Origin: an uncultured bacterium
GTDB taxonomy: Bacteria > Patescibacteriota > Gracilibacteria > Absconditabacterales > Absconditicoccaceae
Reading direction: 5' to 3'
Length of the DNA: 64,000 bases
Assembly: GCA_947168725.1 (NCBI GenBank)
Contig: CAMVNA010000003.1
Location: 62,001 to 126,000, forward strand
Part shown: one piece after another, positions 12,942 through 25,152 of the stretch
Numbering within the stretch: position 1 is the first letter of the stretch
Layout of the letters: the number at the start of each line of letters is the position of its first letter
Translations under genes and position numbers: made by a program
The notes under the pieces: model-generated
Databases searched by the model: none
Seen by the model: the letters and a program-made list of their open reading frames with translations, nothing else
What the model was told of the DNA's origin: nothing

Positions 12942-13937
12942 TTACCCAAAAAGATCTTGTTTGGTACTTGGAGTATCAAATAATGCTTTAGGAACAACTT
13001 CTTCGTGACCTAGCTTTGCATAATCTCAAATTACTTCTATGTTAGGTTTATTTTTATAATTACTTATATATTTTACAGTTCCTCCACCATTTGTATAGAA
13101 AATTTTACCAGGTATTTTTGATTGCATCACGTTTCTATAAACTCAATAAGTTCAATCTAAAATAATAAAATTATTGATAGATCAAGAACTTCATATTAAT
13201 TTATTCACAGTAGCTCCAGCTCTACTATGTCATATGATAGTTATTTTAGGATTACTACCGGTTAATTTCATTGGAGAAATCATACTTTCAAAATTTTTAA
13301 TCACTCTATTATATCTAGCGGATTTTTGATTTCAATTTATTTTATCAGCATCTCCTTCAAAAATAAATCGAGCTTTTTTAGAATTTTTATCTGTAATATT
13401 TTCTTTAAATTTTTTCTGTTTCATAGTTTCTTCAATTCCACTTCTATCCCCAGGCATATAAATATTACTATCTCAATCCCACTTAACAGGTATTATACCT
13501 TTAACTTTACTGCCACTATTTTTATCAGTATAAGAAACCTCAAAAAAATCTTTACCATCGACTTTATCCAAGGATAAATTTGTGGCATTTTTTTCGAAAA
13601 ATGATTTTAGTTTTTCTGCATTTAAATGTTCTGTCGATGCTTCTTTGTTATCTTTCAATTTTTTGTTCTCTTGTTTTGAATCTGATGTGCTATTTTCTTT
13701 ACTACTACTATTATCTTTATTTGATGTTGCTTTTAGACTATCTAGTCTTCCTACTTCATTTAATTTTGACTCACTTCATTCTGATTCCTTTTTTAGTCAT
13801 GATAAATCCGAGGATATTGTAGTATCTACTTCTAATTTGTCTAAAGGTTTTTTAGTATTCTCTATTATCCTACGAAACATCTCAAATATAGTTTTTCGTA
13901 TATTTGTTCATTTTTCTGGATTATAAGTTTCACTCAT
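12942..13937 (-). CDS. hypothetical protein with C-terminal alpha/beta-hydrolase-like nucleophile elbow
   Basis: 331-aa ORF with TGA=Gly. Ser/Lys-rich N-terminal half; C-terminal half contains ITIIGHSRAGATVNKLI (GHSxxG). Confidence 0.6.
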
Positions 13938-14204
13938 GTTTTTTATAAAAAATAAATCACTAATATTATAAGCAGTATTAAAAAAAATGCAAATTTTTTA
14001 TCAAAAAAGTACTAGAAATAAAAAATTTTAGTTTATGGAAGGTTGTGATATAATTCAAAAATGCTCATTTATGTTATTTCAATTATTACATTACATCCAA
14101 AAACAATTAATTTATAATTAATTAAAAAATCAATATAAATTAGATATAAAACAGTCGATTATAGTGTAGTTATAACCTACCGTTTCTCGATTTTAAAAAA
14201 TCTC

Positions 14205-14232
14205 TTGACTTTGAATAGCAGATTCATATAAA
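14205..14232 (+). promoter_or_regulatory. sigma70-type promoter for the structured RNA
   Basis: TTGACT (14205-14210), 16-bp spacer, TATAAA (14227-14232). Confidence 0.6.
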
Positions 14233-14235
14233 AAG

Positions 14236-14617
14236 ACCACTGCATCAGTTTGTGTTGAAACTAAGCATGACGCGAAAGTGGCGCAAATGATGAAAGAATG
14301 AGGTGCGACATCGCCTGGCAATTACTTGCCTCAAGCAGAGAAAGGCTGAAGCCACAACTATGTCCTCCTCCACTGTGACACCAATACCACGCAATTCGGG
14401 ATAGTTCCCAAATGGCTCATAAGCCCACTTATGGTTATGTCACACGCAGTAGTGCTATCGTGGCCCTTCAAATCTGCCTGCCACATCGATAGTCTCCAAA
14501 CGTAGCAATTCAGCTACAGGAGCAGTATGCACACTGCATTCCGTGGCGATCTTCTGCCACACCCCCCTGGATGTCAGGGTTTAGGGAGCTACTTGAATCA
14601 CAAGAGCTCCCTTTTTT
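14236..14617 (+). ncRNA. GC-rich multi-hairpin structured RNA, family not recognised
   Basis: Base composition clearly more GC-rich than surroundings. Closing stem ACCACTGCATC (14236-14246) / GATGTCAGGGT (14570-14580). Internal hairpins GGCAA-TTAC-TTGCC, CTATCGTGGC...GCCACATCGATAG, GCAGT..ACTGC, GTGGC..GCCAC. Preceded by promoter and followed by intrinsic terminator. Confidence 0.65.
14583..14617 (+). terminator. intrinsic terminator of the structured RNA
   Basis: AGGGAGCT..CTTG..CAAG..AGCTCCCT followed by TTTTTT. Confidence 0.75.
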
Positions 14618-14689
14618 CATTGATTACAAAAAAACCACTCAATAAAACTCAACAAGTGATATTGAAGTAATCATTACATATAAGCTATA

Positions 14690-15790
14690 TTAATCACTAA
14701 TATCAGTATCGATTATTGCAGCATAGTCATAATCAGGATATTTCTTTTTCATTTCTTTTTTAATTTCCTTTAATATTTTTTCAGGTTCTTCTTCATCAAA
14801 ATCGAATATAATATCAAATGAAACGGTTTTAGTAGTTTCATCTACATAAAATCCATGAACCTGCAGAATTTTATCATGTTTTTTGATGATATTCATCAAT
14901 TCATTTTTAATTTTACCATATTCTCAGCCATCATTACTAGCATAGATTCAGATTGTCATAACTATTCATAGTTTATTATACACATCCACGATAATCTCTC
15001 TTGTCAATCTATGAATCTCTTTGGCAGTCATGTCGTCTCTCACTTGAATGTGAGCGGTTCAGATGACTTTATTTGGTCCATAACTATGTAAAGCTAAGTC
15101 ATAAACTCATAAAACTTCATCAAAATTCTGAATTCTTGACCTTAATTTTTGAGTTAATTCTGAGTCAGCTCTGATTCCTATCATTTCGTTAATTGTATCT
15201 TTCAATATTTCATATGCTGCTTTGATAATGAAAATGGAAATAATAACTCACAAATATCCCTCTAATCAAATATTAAAGAAAATGCTGATTAATGCGGCGA
15301 TAAATGTAGATAACGAAAGAACACTATCACTAATTGCATCAGTTCCACTAGCTATCAAACTTCCAGAATTCAGCTTTTTTCATTGATTTTTTACATATCT
15401 TCATAGGAATATTTTCACAAATACACCGACAAGCACGACTGATAGAGTTACAATCGTATAATTAGTTTCTTCAGGGTGAATAATCTTTTCAATAGACTCT
15501 TTGAATGCAGTAAGTCATGCGATTAGAATGATTACAGCAATAACTACAGATGCAAAATATTCAATTCTTCCATGTCAGTATGGATGTTCTTTGTCGGGCT
15601 TTTTTGCTGAGAGTTTAGTTCAGATAATCGTAACAACTGATGAAATTACATCACTCAAATTGTTTACTGCATCCAAAATAATGGCAATAGAATTTGATAA
15701 AAATCAGACTATTGCTTTAAAAATTACCAAAACTATATTCGTAATAATTCAGATATAGCTGACTTTAATTATTTGTTTATCTCTGTTCAT
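14690..15790 (-). CDS. cation diffusion facilitator (CDF) family transporter
   Basis: SNSIAIILDAVNNLSDVISSVVTIIGTKLSAKKPDKEHPYGHGRIEYFASVVIAVIIL: canonical CDF signature. Confidence 0.9.
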
Positions 15791-15799
15791 TATTCTTTA

Positions 15800-16948
15800 T
15801 TAAAATCAAAATACATCATTAGAATCCCATTTTTCTTTAACAGATTTAATCTGATTTTTTTCTTGTTCAGATAGATATTTTTGCTTTTTCTTTCAGATTC
15901 AATGTTCTCATGATACATTTCATCATAATTCTTGAACTAATGTATACATATCATCCATTAATTCTTTCTGCTCAGAATTGAAATGTGGATGCAAAACTCC
16001 GATTCAGATGTGTCCATAAACAGGAATATTATTATTTTCACACCATTTGAATAATTCGTTTATATTTTCATGAAGTTCTGGATCTTCAATCTGTGGATAT
16101 CATAAATTCACAGTAGCAGGGTAGCAAGCATCTCTTTTTGCCCAGATTTCTTTAATCTCATTTTTGTCCGTAATTTCTCCATCAGTTGAATTTTCATATT
16201 CTACGATTACATAATATTTATTTTCTAGTCAAACAGCTTGAGATACTTGTGGATTAATAATTTCTAATGCAGAAAGTTCAGAATTTTTTTTACTTTTTAC
16301 ACTTTCTATAAACATCAAAGCATTATCTAAATTATCAAAATCTTTAAAAGTCAGACTCGTTGATTCAGGTTTCTTTATAAGTTTTAGTTTAGCATTCAAA
16401 ATAATTCCTAAACTTCATTCAGCTCAGAAAAAATCTTTAGCATCATCAGCATTAAAAGTCTGAATTTTAATTTCTTTATTTTCATCTACAGTCAAAATTT
16501 CCATTTCTTCCACCCATTTTTCCATTTTTCAATATTTGATAGCTCTCATTCATGCTCAATTAGTCGCAATCATTCCACCGATTTGGGCAGATGCATGTGA
16601 TCATAATTGAACAGGGAAATATAAGTCGTATTTATCTAATATTTCATTCAATTCATCAGTAGTTAATCATGGTTCAACCGTTATGCTTGAAGCATTTTGC
16701 TCCAAAATTTTATTCAAAGCTGATAAATCAATTACGATAGTGTTCTTACTAGGTAAACAGTTTCCAACTAGGTTAGTTCCTCATGCTCTACAAACTATTT
16801 TTTTATTTTCTTTCACGGCATTTTCTACGATTTCAATTACTTCATTTCTATTTTTAGGTAAAAATACTTCAGTTTTTTCATTATTCTCAAAATGTGAAGC
16901 ATCAGTATTGTAGATTAAGTTATGAAGTGGATCGTTGTATGATTGCAT
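15800..16948 (-). CDS. FAD-binding oxidase (GlcD/D-lactate dehydrogenase type)
   Basis: EVFLPKNRNEVIEIVENAV, CRAGGTNLVGNCLP, IDLSALNKI, ITVEPGLTTDELNEIL, QIGGMIATNGAGMRAIKYG, GAEGSLGII. Confidence 0.8.
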
Positions 16949-16968
16949 AGTTTATTTGATAATATAAA

Positions 16969-17526
16969 TTAATTTCATTTTAAATAATTAATTTCATCCC
17001 ATCGTAATTGCTCAATATTATCACAGTCATTATCGAATAAAAATCATTTATTATTGCTTTGCATGCCAAATGCAGAAGTCCAGTCGCACCGAGTTTTTTT
17101 GGTTGAATCTAAAGGATATCATTTATTATCTGTATTATATGAATAAAGAGACCAGTCATGAGATCTGTCAAATGCACTAGTTATATAATATTCTTTATAA
17201 CTTTCATAATTTTGATCATAAGGTAATAGTCAATTTGAGAGAAGAGTAGAGAAATATCCCATACAAGTATTTTCAACAGGACTATAAAATACAGTTACTC
17301 ATATAGGCTTAGCAGGAGAAGCTATTTGTTTACTCCATTCTTCATATGAATCTGCATATGTTTGGCATTTTAAATCATTTTCAAAAATTTCAGATTCAGA
17401 CATTGTATTTCCGGTTACTTTGTCTTCACTTTCAACTTTATCTGTGTTGATATTCTCAGTTGATTCTCAACATCAATAAAGAAATAATCCTACTAAAAAT
17501 AAAGATAATAATCAAAGTTTTTTCAT
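16969..17526 (-). CDS. lipoprotein, hypothetical
   Basis: MKKLGLLSLFLVGLFLYGCGEST lipobox; continuous with TGA=Gly. Confidence 0.65.
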
Positions 17527-17550
17527 GAATTGAAATGAAAAAATAAAATT

Positions 17551-17934
17551 TTAACAACAATATAATTTGTCAGGAGCTTTAGTTCATTCCTCAACTTTTC
17601 AGAAAGGATTTCTATATTTTTCTATATTCTCAACCATTTCTTGGTTCTCCTTGGAAACGAATCAGCTTTTTACTACTTCTTCTCTGGCTTTAATTGCATC
17701 AAATCAGCATTTAATTGGACACACAGCCATACAAGCTTCACATCCGTTACAATACTCAAAAAAATATTTTCAATCAATCTTCACTTTATTATCCACAAAT
17801 GCATCAATAGAAATATTTTTAGCTCTTGGAGAAGCTATTTCATCTTTCAAAATTTTATATGCAGGACAAACATTTCTACATAATCAGCAATGAGAACATA
17901 TAGCATTTGGATCTCTAACAACTCTTTCTGCCAT
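17551..17934 (-). CDS. 4Fe-4S dicluster ferredoxin-like protein (HdrC/GlcF N-terminal type)
   Basis: CSHCGLCRNVCPAYK and CNGCEACMAVCPIKCG clusters. Confidence 0.8.
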
Positions 17935-18665
17935 TATTTCTCTTTTTTAGCATCTAAAATTATCTCAGAAAATTCTTTCACTTCTACATTTTTGGCATGT
18001 TTTCTGAATTGAAAATAACACATTGGACAAGGACTAGTCATGCTTGCTCACTCTGGTATTTCAGACAATACTTGATTACAAATCTTTTCAGATAATTCTG
18101 GATTATTATTTACGAGTCAGCCTCCTCATCCACAGCACATTGAATTTTCTCTATTGTGACTTAATTCATTCACTTTATAACCGCATTTATTCAGTATTTC
18201 TCTAGGTTCTTCATATATTCCAGAAAGCCTTCCTAAATGGCAAGGATCATGATAAGTTATCTCTTTCAAAACATCTTTATTTTTTAGCTTTTTTTCATTT
18301 CTTTTGATAGTCTGAGTGATATGTTCTACTTTGATTCAATGTTCCTCTTCTAGTTTGTATTGATATTTTAGCACATTATAGCAGGCAGGGCAGTTGGTAA
18401 TTATTAAACCAACAGCATGTTCTTTAAAAATCTGAATATTTTTCTCTTTAATCTTTTCATAAGCATCTTTCATCCCAGCTCTCAAAACAGGGCTCCCACA
18501 GCAATATTCTTTGTCAGATAATTTAATAAAATCTATTCAAAGCTCATGTAAAATATCCTCGTAATTTTTTTGAATTTCAGGCAAAAGAGCTTTGGTTAAA
18601 CAACCAGGATAGTACAAAGTATTTGATCCTAATATTTTATCTAAGAATGATTTGAGAAAACTCAT
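17934..18665 (-). CDS. CCG-domain (HdrB/GlcF C-terminal-like) oxidoreductase subunit
   Basis: TLYYPGCLTKALLPE, EYCCGSPVLRAG, CPACYNVLK, YHDPCHLGRLSGIYEEPREIL, MCCGGGGLV; TAATG overlap with the Fe-S gene. Confidence 0.8.
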
Positions 18666-18677
18666 TAGTTTAATTTA

Positions 18678-19967
18678 TTATAAAACTTTAGTTAAGAACA
18701 AAACTCATAGAGTAATTAATATAATTCCAGCGACCAATCTCATAATCTTTTTGTTGCTAACTTTATTGATAGCTAAATCTCAATCTTTAGTTTTAAATGC
18801 AGATATTCAGTAATATATTCCAAATATTATGATTAATAAAGGTAGGATGAAGAAGAAATTATAAAGTCATAAAGCTGCGAAAATGTTAACTTTATCTCCT
18901 ACAGCTCATACATAAGCTAAAGGAATTCAGATAGTACAAGGTAATTCTACAAATGTTGAAAGAACTGCTAATACAAATGCACTCATGTAAGTTCATTTTT
19001 TAGTAACATATTCTAGAGTTGGTTTAGCCCATTTAGGAATAGCAAGTGAAACTCATTTTCCATATCGGAAGAAATCTTTAATCTCAATTAGTCATAGTAT
19101 GATAGCTAATCATCAAATTACATATTTTACTATCGATATGTATTCCAAGAAAAAGTCTGTAGAGAATAGTAATTTATGCATTCAGTACATTATCGCAGAA
19201 TATAGTACGAATGTGGTTACTACAAATATTAATCCTGAATATAATACTTTCTTTCTAGATCCAACTGAAACCAAGTAAGTTAGCAAGAAGATTAAAACTC
19301 CAAACATACAAGGATTAATTCAATCGGCGAATCAAAGAGCGATTCCAAATAGAATAGGACCAGCTTTCTTTAATGAAATTTCTTTTCAAAATATTTTAGT
19401 AGTTTGATTTTCATCTGTTTCATCAATATTTCACTGTAGATCACATCAGTTTTCATCATCTCAATCACAACTATATTTTTCTTCCAGAACTTCTTCATCA
19501 CTACATTCTATGACTAAGTTAGTATTTTGTTCATCTTCAATTTCATCTGGTAGACATTCATCGTCACCTTTTTTAGTGGCATACTTTTCTAATAGGTTCA
19601 CAGTTTTATCATAGTTGGCTCATATAATGTAATCATCTCACATAATCACGACAGGAACACTATTAAATTCTGTTCAGAATTGTTCTCCATAATCTTTCAT
19701 CATTTCTCTGTTCTCCTTACTATAATACACTTCATATCATACAACTTTGAAATTGTAAGTTTCTTTTAAAGTATCCAAATATCATTCTTCAGCTTTACAG
19801 TGAGGACAAGTTTTTCAATAAAACAAAATTAGCTCAGCTGCATTTGAATTTGAATCGGAATCATTATTTTTATTTTCATTCATTTTTGGAATAAAGATAG
19901 CCAAACCAATTCAAATAATAGCTATCAGAGCAATCACTATAATCAAAATTAAATTTTTATTTTTCAT
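18678..19967 (-). CDS. thioredoxin/glutaredoxin-like domain fused to CcdA-like membrane domain
   Basis: LILFYGKTCPHCKAEEGYL (CxxC) and SVPVVIMGDDYIIGA, followed by GFADGINPCMFGVLIFLLTYL, FVELPCTIGIPLAYVG. Confidence 0.75.
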
Positions 19968-20174
19968 CTACAAAAATTATCGGATAAATACCAATAATAT
20001 AAGTTATGATTACAACAAAAAAAATCAACATAAAATCTGTTTAAATAAACAAAAAATGGCTATCTACCAAATAGCCATTTCTTCTATAAGGTTCTACCAC
20101 ACGCACATAATGTTAAAGATTTTTTTTTAAAAAGCAAATTTTTTAATACTTTTTATAAAATGTCAACAATATGA

Positions 20175-20468
20175 CTAGAAATCCATGTTGGAACCATTAT
20201 TTTTTATTCTTCAAGTTTGCTTAACTGTACCAAATTTTTGTAATAATTTAATTATTTCATCATGTTTATCTTTAATTTCATTTTTTAAAAAAGTGTCAGA
20301 ATGTCAAATGGCGATATTCAAATTTTTATAATTTTTTAGTATTTCCTCAATATCAGATTCAGATTTTATTTCAGATTTAAATTTTTTTGAGAAAATTTCA
20401 AAAAGCTGGTCCATATTGAAGATTTTATGTCAATTTAAGATTAGTTTGTTATTTGGTAAATTGATCAT
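20175..20468 (-). CDS. hypothetical protein
   Basis: 97-aa ORF with TGA=Gly between oriented neighbours. Confidence 0.45.
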
Positions 20469-20471
20469 TTT

Positions 20472-21779
20472 TTAATTTAATTCATAAATTCTATCACTGC
20501 TTAAATCATAAGTTTTACATACTCAATTATTTGAATACGGTGCATGAAGAGTCTGAGTTTCATTGTTATATTCTAGATAACTTTTTCCATAAAAATGTCA
20601 GATTTCTTCGAAAGATTTTTCTCATGGAATCACAGGTAATCTATATTCAATAGCTTCAACCCAAGTTTTTTTATCTCATATGGCAACTAAAATTTCTCTC
20701 ATTCAATCTCACTCATTGAAATCTTCAAAATACATTTCCACAAAAAGTCAGTCCAATAATTCATTGTAATCATCTACAATGTTATTCTCGAAATCATAAA
20801 TGAAATTGTATCATTCATTTCAGTTTAATCATAAAATTTTTGTTCAATTAGGACTATCAGGTCATATGGCAAAATATTCTTCAATTCAATCTCAGTTTAA
20901 ATCTATCTTTTTCTCTCTTGTTTCGAAATCTCTTTTTAAAGTTATAAAATCTGAATAAATTCAATCATTTATCCCATAAACCATCTGACTTGGAAAATCT
21001 GGAGCGATATAATTTGGATCTAATTTACATCATGTGTATATATATTCATTTACTGTGTATCTATAGAAACTTCATGGATTTTTTGAAATATGATAAGTCA
21101 GATTACACTCATTTTCTTCATAATTTTCTCAATCTTCCAATGCGTCATCTAGATATCTAGCTTTTACTTCAATATCTTTTTCAGAGGCTTGATTTATACT
21201 ATCTATTTCAAATCTTGTCGCTCTTCATTTATTTCAAATTAAATCTGAACCGTAATAAAGATATGTGAAAAGCAAATATTTATCTCCACTCAAAATCATT
21301 CAGTCTTGTGTGATTTTTGTTCAATCTTTTAAAGTATCTCAAACAATATCATTCAAAATCTGATCGATATCAGACTTTTTATACGCAACTTTTACTTCTT
21401 CATCTACAGGAAAAACTCAATCATGGATATCTCAATCATTTGGAATAAATGAATCTTGTAAAATAGGGTAGTATGGATTTTCTGAGGCTTCTTCTGGATT
21501 TTCGTATTTATCCATGTAGTTGTTATTTAAAATATTGAAAATGAAAGTTCATTTTTGTTCATCAGTACTGAGTGGCTTATTCCAAGTATCTGGTGAATCA
21601 TTTTCTAAGTCAATCATTCATTCCAAAAGGTATGATAATTTGGTATATTCATTTTCCGATAATTTAACTTCTTGAGAGTAGTTTATTTCTTCATCAATGA
21701 CTACGGGTAAAGTAGGAGAGCAACCTCACAAAGTTAAACAAACTAAACTCAAAAGAAAAACCTGACTTTTAAATTTCAT
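20472..21779 (-). CDS. large lipoprotein, hypothetical
   Basis: N-terminal signal with lipobox-like LTL(.)GCSPTL; long continuous ORF with TGA=Gly. Confidence 0.65.
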
Positions 21780-21799
21780 TATAATCCATTGCTAAAATG

Positions 21800-22552
21800 T
21801 TAAAACTTAAGCTCTCCAAAAACTTTTCATAAATTTTCATGAAATAATATATCTGCAAATCTATCCTGAGATGTAGTATCCCTATTTATGATAACTATCT
21901 TATTTCAGCCATAATATTGTATCAAAGTATTTGCAGGATAGACAGTCAAGGAAGTTCATCAAATGATGAAAAGGTCAGAATTTCTGAGAGCTATAACGGC
22001 ATCCATCCAAGCTTTTTGTGGTAGTTGTTCTTCATAAAAAGTTACATCTGGTCTAAGCATTCATCCACAGTCACAGTAAGGAATATCTCATTTGAATGTG
22101 AACAAGATATCTGGATCAAATTCTTTTCCACATTCATCACAGTAAACTATTTGAGTTGTTCAATGAATTTCTAAAACGTTTTTACTTCATGCTTTTTGAT
22201 GCAGTCAATCAATATTTTGAGTGATTACTGCAGAAAGTTTTCAAACTTTTTCAAGCTGAGCTAATTTTTTATGAGTAATATTTGGTTTCACTCATCTGCA
22301 GTCCATTTTTTGCCTGTAATATTCAAAAAATACTTTCGGTTCATTATATAGACAAGAATGGCTTAATAAATATTCAGGTTGATATTTTTCAAACTGAACA
22401 TCATGCTGATTATATAATCAATCTTTACTCCTAAAATCTGGTACTCAGCTTTCAGTGGAAACTCCCGCTCATCAGAAAAATACGATATGATTAGATTGAT
22501 CTATCAAATCTTGAAATTGTTTAATCCTATCTTGAAAATCTGAATCTATCAT
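21800..22552 (-). CDS. Sir2-family NAD-dependent protein deacylase
   Basis: HIVFFGGAGVSTESGVPDFRS, ITQNIDGLHQKAGS, EIHGTT, YCDECGKEFD/YCDCGGMLRPDVTFYEE, GTSLTVYPAN. Confidence 0.9.
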
Positions 22553-22559
22553 GATATTA

Positions 22560-23120
22560 CTATTTTTCATTGAAATATTCCATAGCTTTTTCATCAAAAC
22601 TTTTTCTATTTACATCGTTATAATCAGTAAAATGTTCCCAATAATCTCTTTCTTGCCAAACGGCAAAGGCTTTATTAGAGAAAATAGCTTTTACAGCATC
22701 ATCTAATTCGGTTCAATCTCTTTCTGGGTCATAATCTTCTATCAAAAAATCAGCATCAAGCATTTCAGCGTCTTGTACATTTACCAAAGAGAATCATTTA
22801 TCGGATTGATGAATTTCCATAGCTATAGGTGCTATTCTATAACATGTATTTCTCAAAGTTCAATCATTTTCAGGTTCAAATCACATAACTTCATCTACTC
22901 AATAATACATCAAATTTCATTGTTTACTTACTCATGTTCATAACAAAGCGAAATTAGCAAATGTTGTTCATTCATCACAAGGTAAAGCTTGAGCAGCTAA
23001 ATCCAGTAACTCATCATTAGTCGGTGGTAGAACAACAGAATCTTCATCAGTTTTAGAACCACAACCGAAAAGATTAAGGCAAATAATAGATAAAATTCAG
23101 ATTAAAAATAATTTTTTCAT
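22560..23120 (-). CDS. lipoprotein, hypothetical
   Basis: MKKLFLIGILSIICLNLFGCGSKTDED lipobox; 186 aa. Confidence 0.65.
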
Positions 23121-23233
23121 GAGAGCATGTAAATAGATAAAACACATTATCATTAACCAAAAATCTTATTTTTACAAGTGAAAATAAAAAAAGGCCTCCA
23201 TTTGGAGACCTACATTTTTTTGAAAATCAAATT

Positions 23234-23860
23234 TTAGTAAGCGAATTGATAATTTATAGTCTCATTTCCATTTTCAACGCTCGCAGCAACGAAATCTAAT
23301 GTTTCAGGATTTACAATATATAATACTTGTAACTCTGTACCATCCTGTAATACAACTTTTGTAAGAGTATAAATCATTCCATCTTCGATTCCAGAACTAA
23401 CAACTTCTCTTGAAGCCATAGTTGCATGTTCAGGAATTAATAATGTGTGAGATAGGCCTTCAGGATAAGTAGATTCTCAACTTCAAGTTTCTCCTGTCTC
23501 CATATTATAAGTTGTATAAGTATATGATTTAGGGAAATGTGTTTCAGCAAGTTCATCTAGCTCTTCAGTAGTTAAAGATGTTTTTGCTCATTCAGGTAGA
23601 ACGTAGTCTTCTTCATCAACGGTATTGTAAATGATTTCTCATTTCTTACATTCATCTCTATAAAAAGACCATTCTTCACAATAAGTTCCATCATCAAATA
23701 TACAAAGTCATTCTCATTCTTGTAATAATAGCGTTCCACCATTTTCTTCACAGTAAGTAGATGCTGGATTTGCAGTTTCTGTCCCAGATTTATTACAACC
23801 AGCTAGAGTTAAACATCATATTGCTAATAAAGCAATGAGTCCAAGAGTTTTAGTTTTCAT
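23234..23860 (-). CDS. DUF333-type lipoprotein
   Basis: Lipobox LAGCNKS, then NPASTYCEENGGTLLLQEGEGLCIFDDGTYCEEWSFYRDEC, matching DUF333 (NPAxxYC..GG....FxDGxxCxEW). Confidence 0.75.
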
Positions 23861-23966
23861 ATTCCCAAATATTTATAATAAATAAAAAATAACAATTCTG
23901 ATATAAATAAATAATTTTGTTTTTCAAGGCAATAATATAGATAATTATCGTTATGCAGATAATAAA

Positions 23967-23998
23967 AAAGCGTCTCTGAAACAAAGACGCTTTAAGGA
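23967..23998. terminator. bidirectional intrinsic terminator-like hairpin
   Basis: AAAAAAGCGTCT-CTGAAACAA-AGACGCTTT. Confidence 0.6.
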
Positions 23999-24032
23999 TT
24001 TGTTTGTCTAGTCTACAGCGAGAGAGAACATT

Positions 24033-24368
24033 TCAATCAACTGGGGAAAACCTTGTTGGTTTTACTTGGGTCATTATACAGTTTGGATGACACTTAATAG
24101 TCCAGTTTTTGCCATTAGAACTAAGTCCAAATGCAACAGGGTCATGCTCAAGAACAATTATACTTGAACATACAATTTTAACTTCTCCACTATTAACAGT
24201 GCATTTTCCCTCAAAATCTACACACAGGACCACGAGCAAACGTGTAGCATTATTGTTAATGTTACGTGCACAAAAACAAAGAATTTTTCTCATAAAAAAT
24301 GAATTTAGATGTTTATATTTGTTATTTATAACTAATAAAAATAATAAATATTTGTCCATAAAAGTCAA
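24033..24368 (-). CDS. possible small Cys-containing protein; coding status uncertain
   Basis: 111-aa ORF uses GGN for all internal glycines and stops at TGA just before the hairpin. Under code 25 it would read through that hairpin. Confidence 0.3.
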   Translation of the reverse strand: MTFMDKYLLFLLVINNKYKHLNSFFMRKILCFCARNINNNATRLLVVLCVDFEGKCTVNSGEVKIVCSSIIVLEHDPVAFGLSSNGKNWTIKCHPNCIMTQVKPTRFSPVD

Positions 24369-24467
24369 TTGTTTCTAGTAAAGACATTACAGTGAAATTA
24401 GTAATACATTTCTTGTTTTTTTAATGCTAAAAAATATGTTTATCAAACTTTAATAATCTTATATAAA

Positions 24468-25151
24468 ATGAAAAATAATTGACCAACAAAATGAAAAAAT
24501 GTAGAATTACACAGTTCTCTAAAACTTATCCTAACTGTAATATTTGTAGTAGCATTATTAGTTAGCAATGTAATTACATGAAGACAAATTGCATTACCAT
24601 TTTGAATCACAATGACAGGAGCAATTATTATTTTTCCAATAACTTACATTTTATCAGATGTTTTTAGTGAAGTTTATTGATATAGACGAAGTAGAATTAC
24701 TTGTTATATGTGATTCGCTTGTAATTTGGTAATGTCATTACTATTTATAGCAGTTATAAATATGAAAGCGCCGGAATACTTTACAAATGCTGAAGCTTAT
24801 TCTACGGTTTTATGAAATACATGGAGAGTTCTTTGTGCGAGTTTATTAGCATACGTGATTTGAGATTTTGTAAATGATAAATTGTTTCAAAAAATGAAAT
24901 TAAAACATCCAAATGATAATAAATGATTTGGATGGAGGGCTATATTGTCTAGTTTAGCATGAGAGACAGTAGATACTTGAATATTTATTCCACTCGCTTT
25001 TATAGGTACAATGCCAAATAATACTTTACTCATCATGATAATTACGCAAATAATATTAAAGGTAGCATATGAAATAATTATTTTACCTATTACAATATTT
25101 GTTACAAAAAAAACACAGCAACATGAAAATCTTTTAAGATACGAAAAATAA
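24468..25151 (+). CDS. queuosine precursor transporter (YhhQ/VUT family)
   Basis: VALLVSNVITGRQIALPF, AIIIFPITYILSDVFSEVYGYRRSR, SSLAGETVDTGIFIPLAFIG. Confidence 0.8.
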
Positions 25152-25152
25152 T

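Noticed and set aside
13326-13926. Plus-strand ORFs 13326-13577, 13580-13822, 13582-13926
   Set aside because: Antisense to a continuous minus-strand table-25 gene (12942-13937); low-complexity Ser/Leu/Phe translations.
14236-14500. Table-25 open frame through the structured RNA (KHDAKVAQMMKEGGATSPGNYLPQAEKGG...)
   Set aside because: No start codon in frame after the preceding TAA, atypical codon composition, ends inside the RNA, while promoter, stems and terminator explain the region better.
14236-14617. RNase P RNA
   Set aside because: Right size and flanks, but the conserved GAGGAAAGUCC and ACAGAA/CCCGGCUUA-type sequences were not found. A covariance search is still needed.
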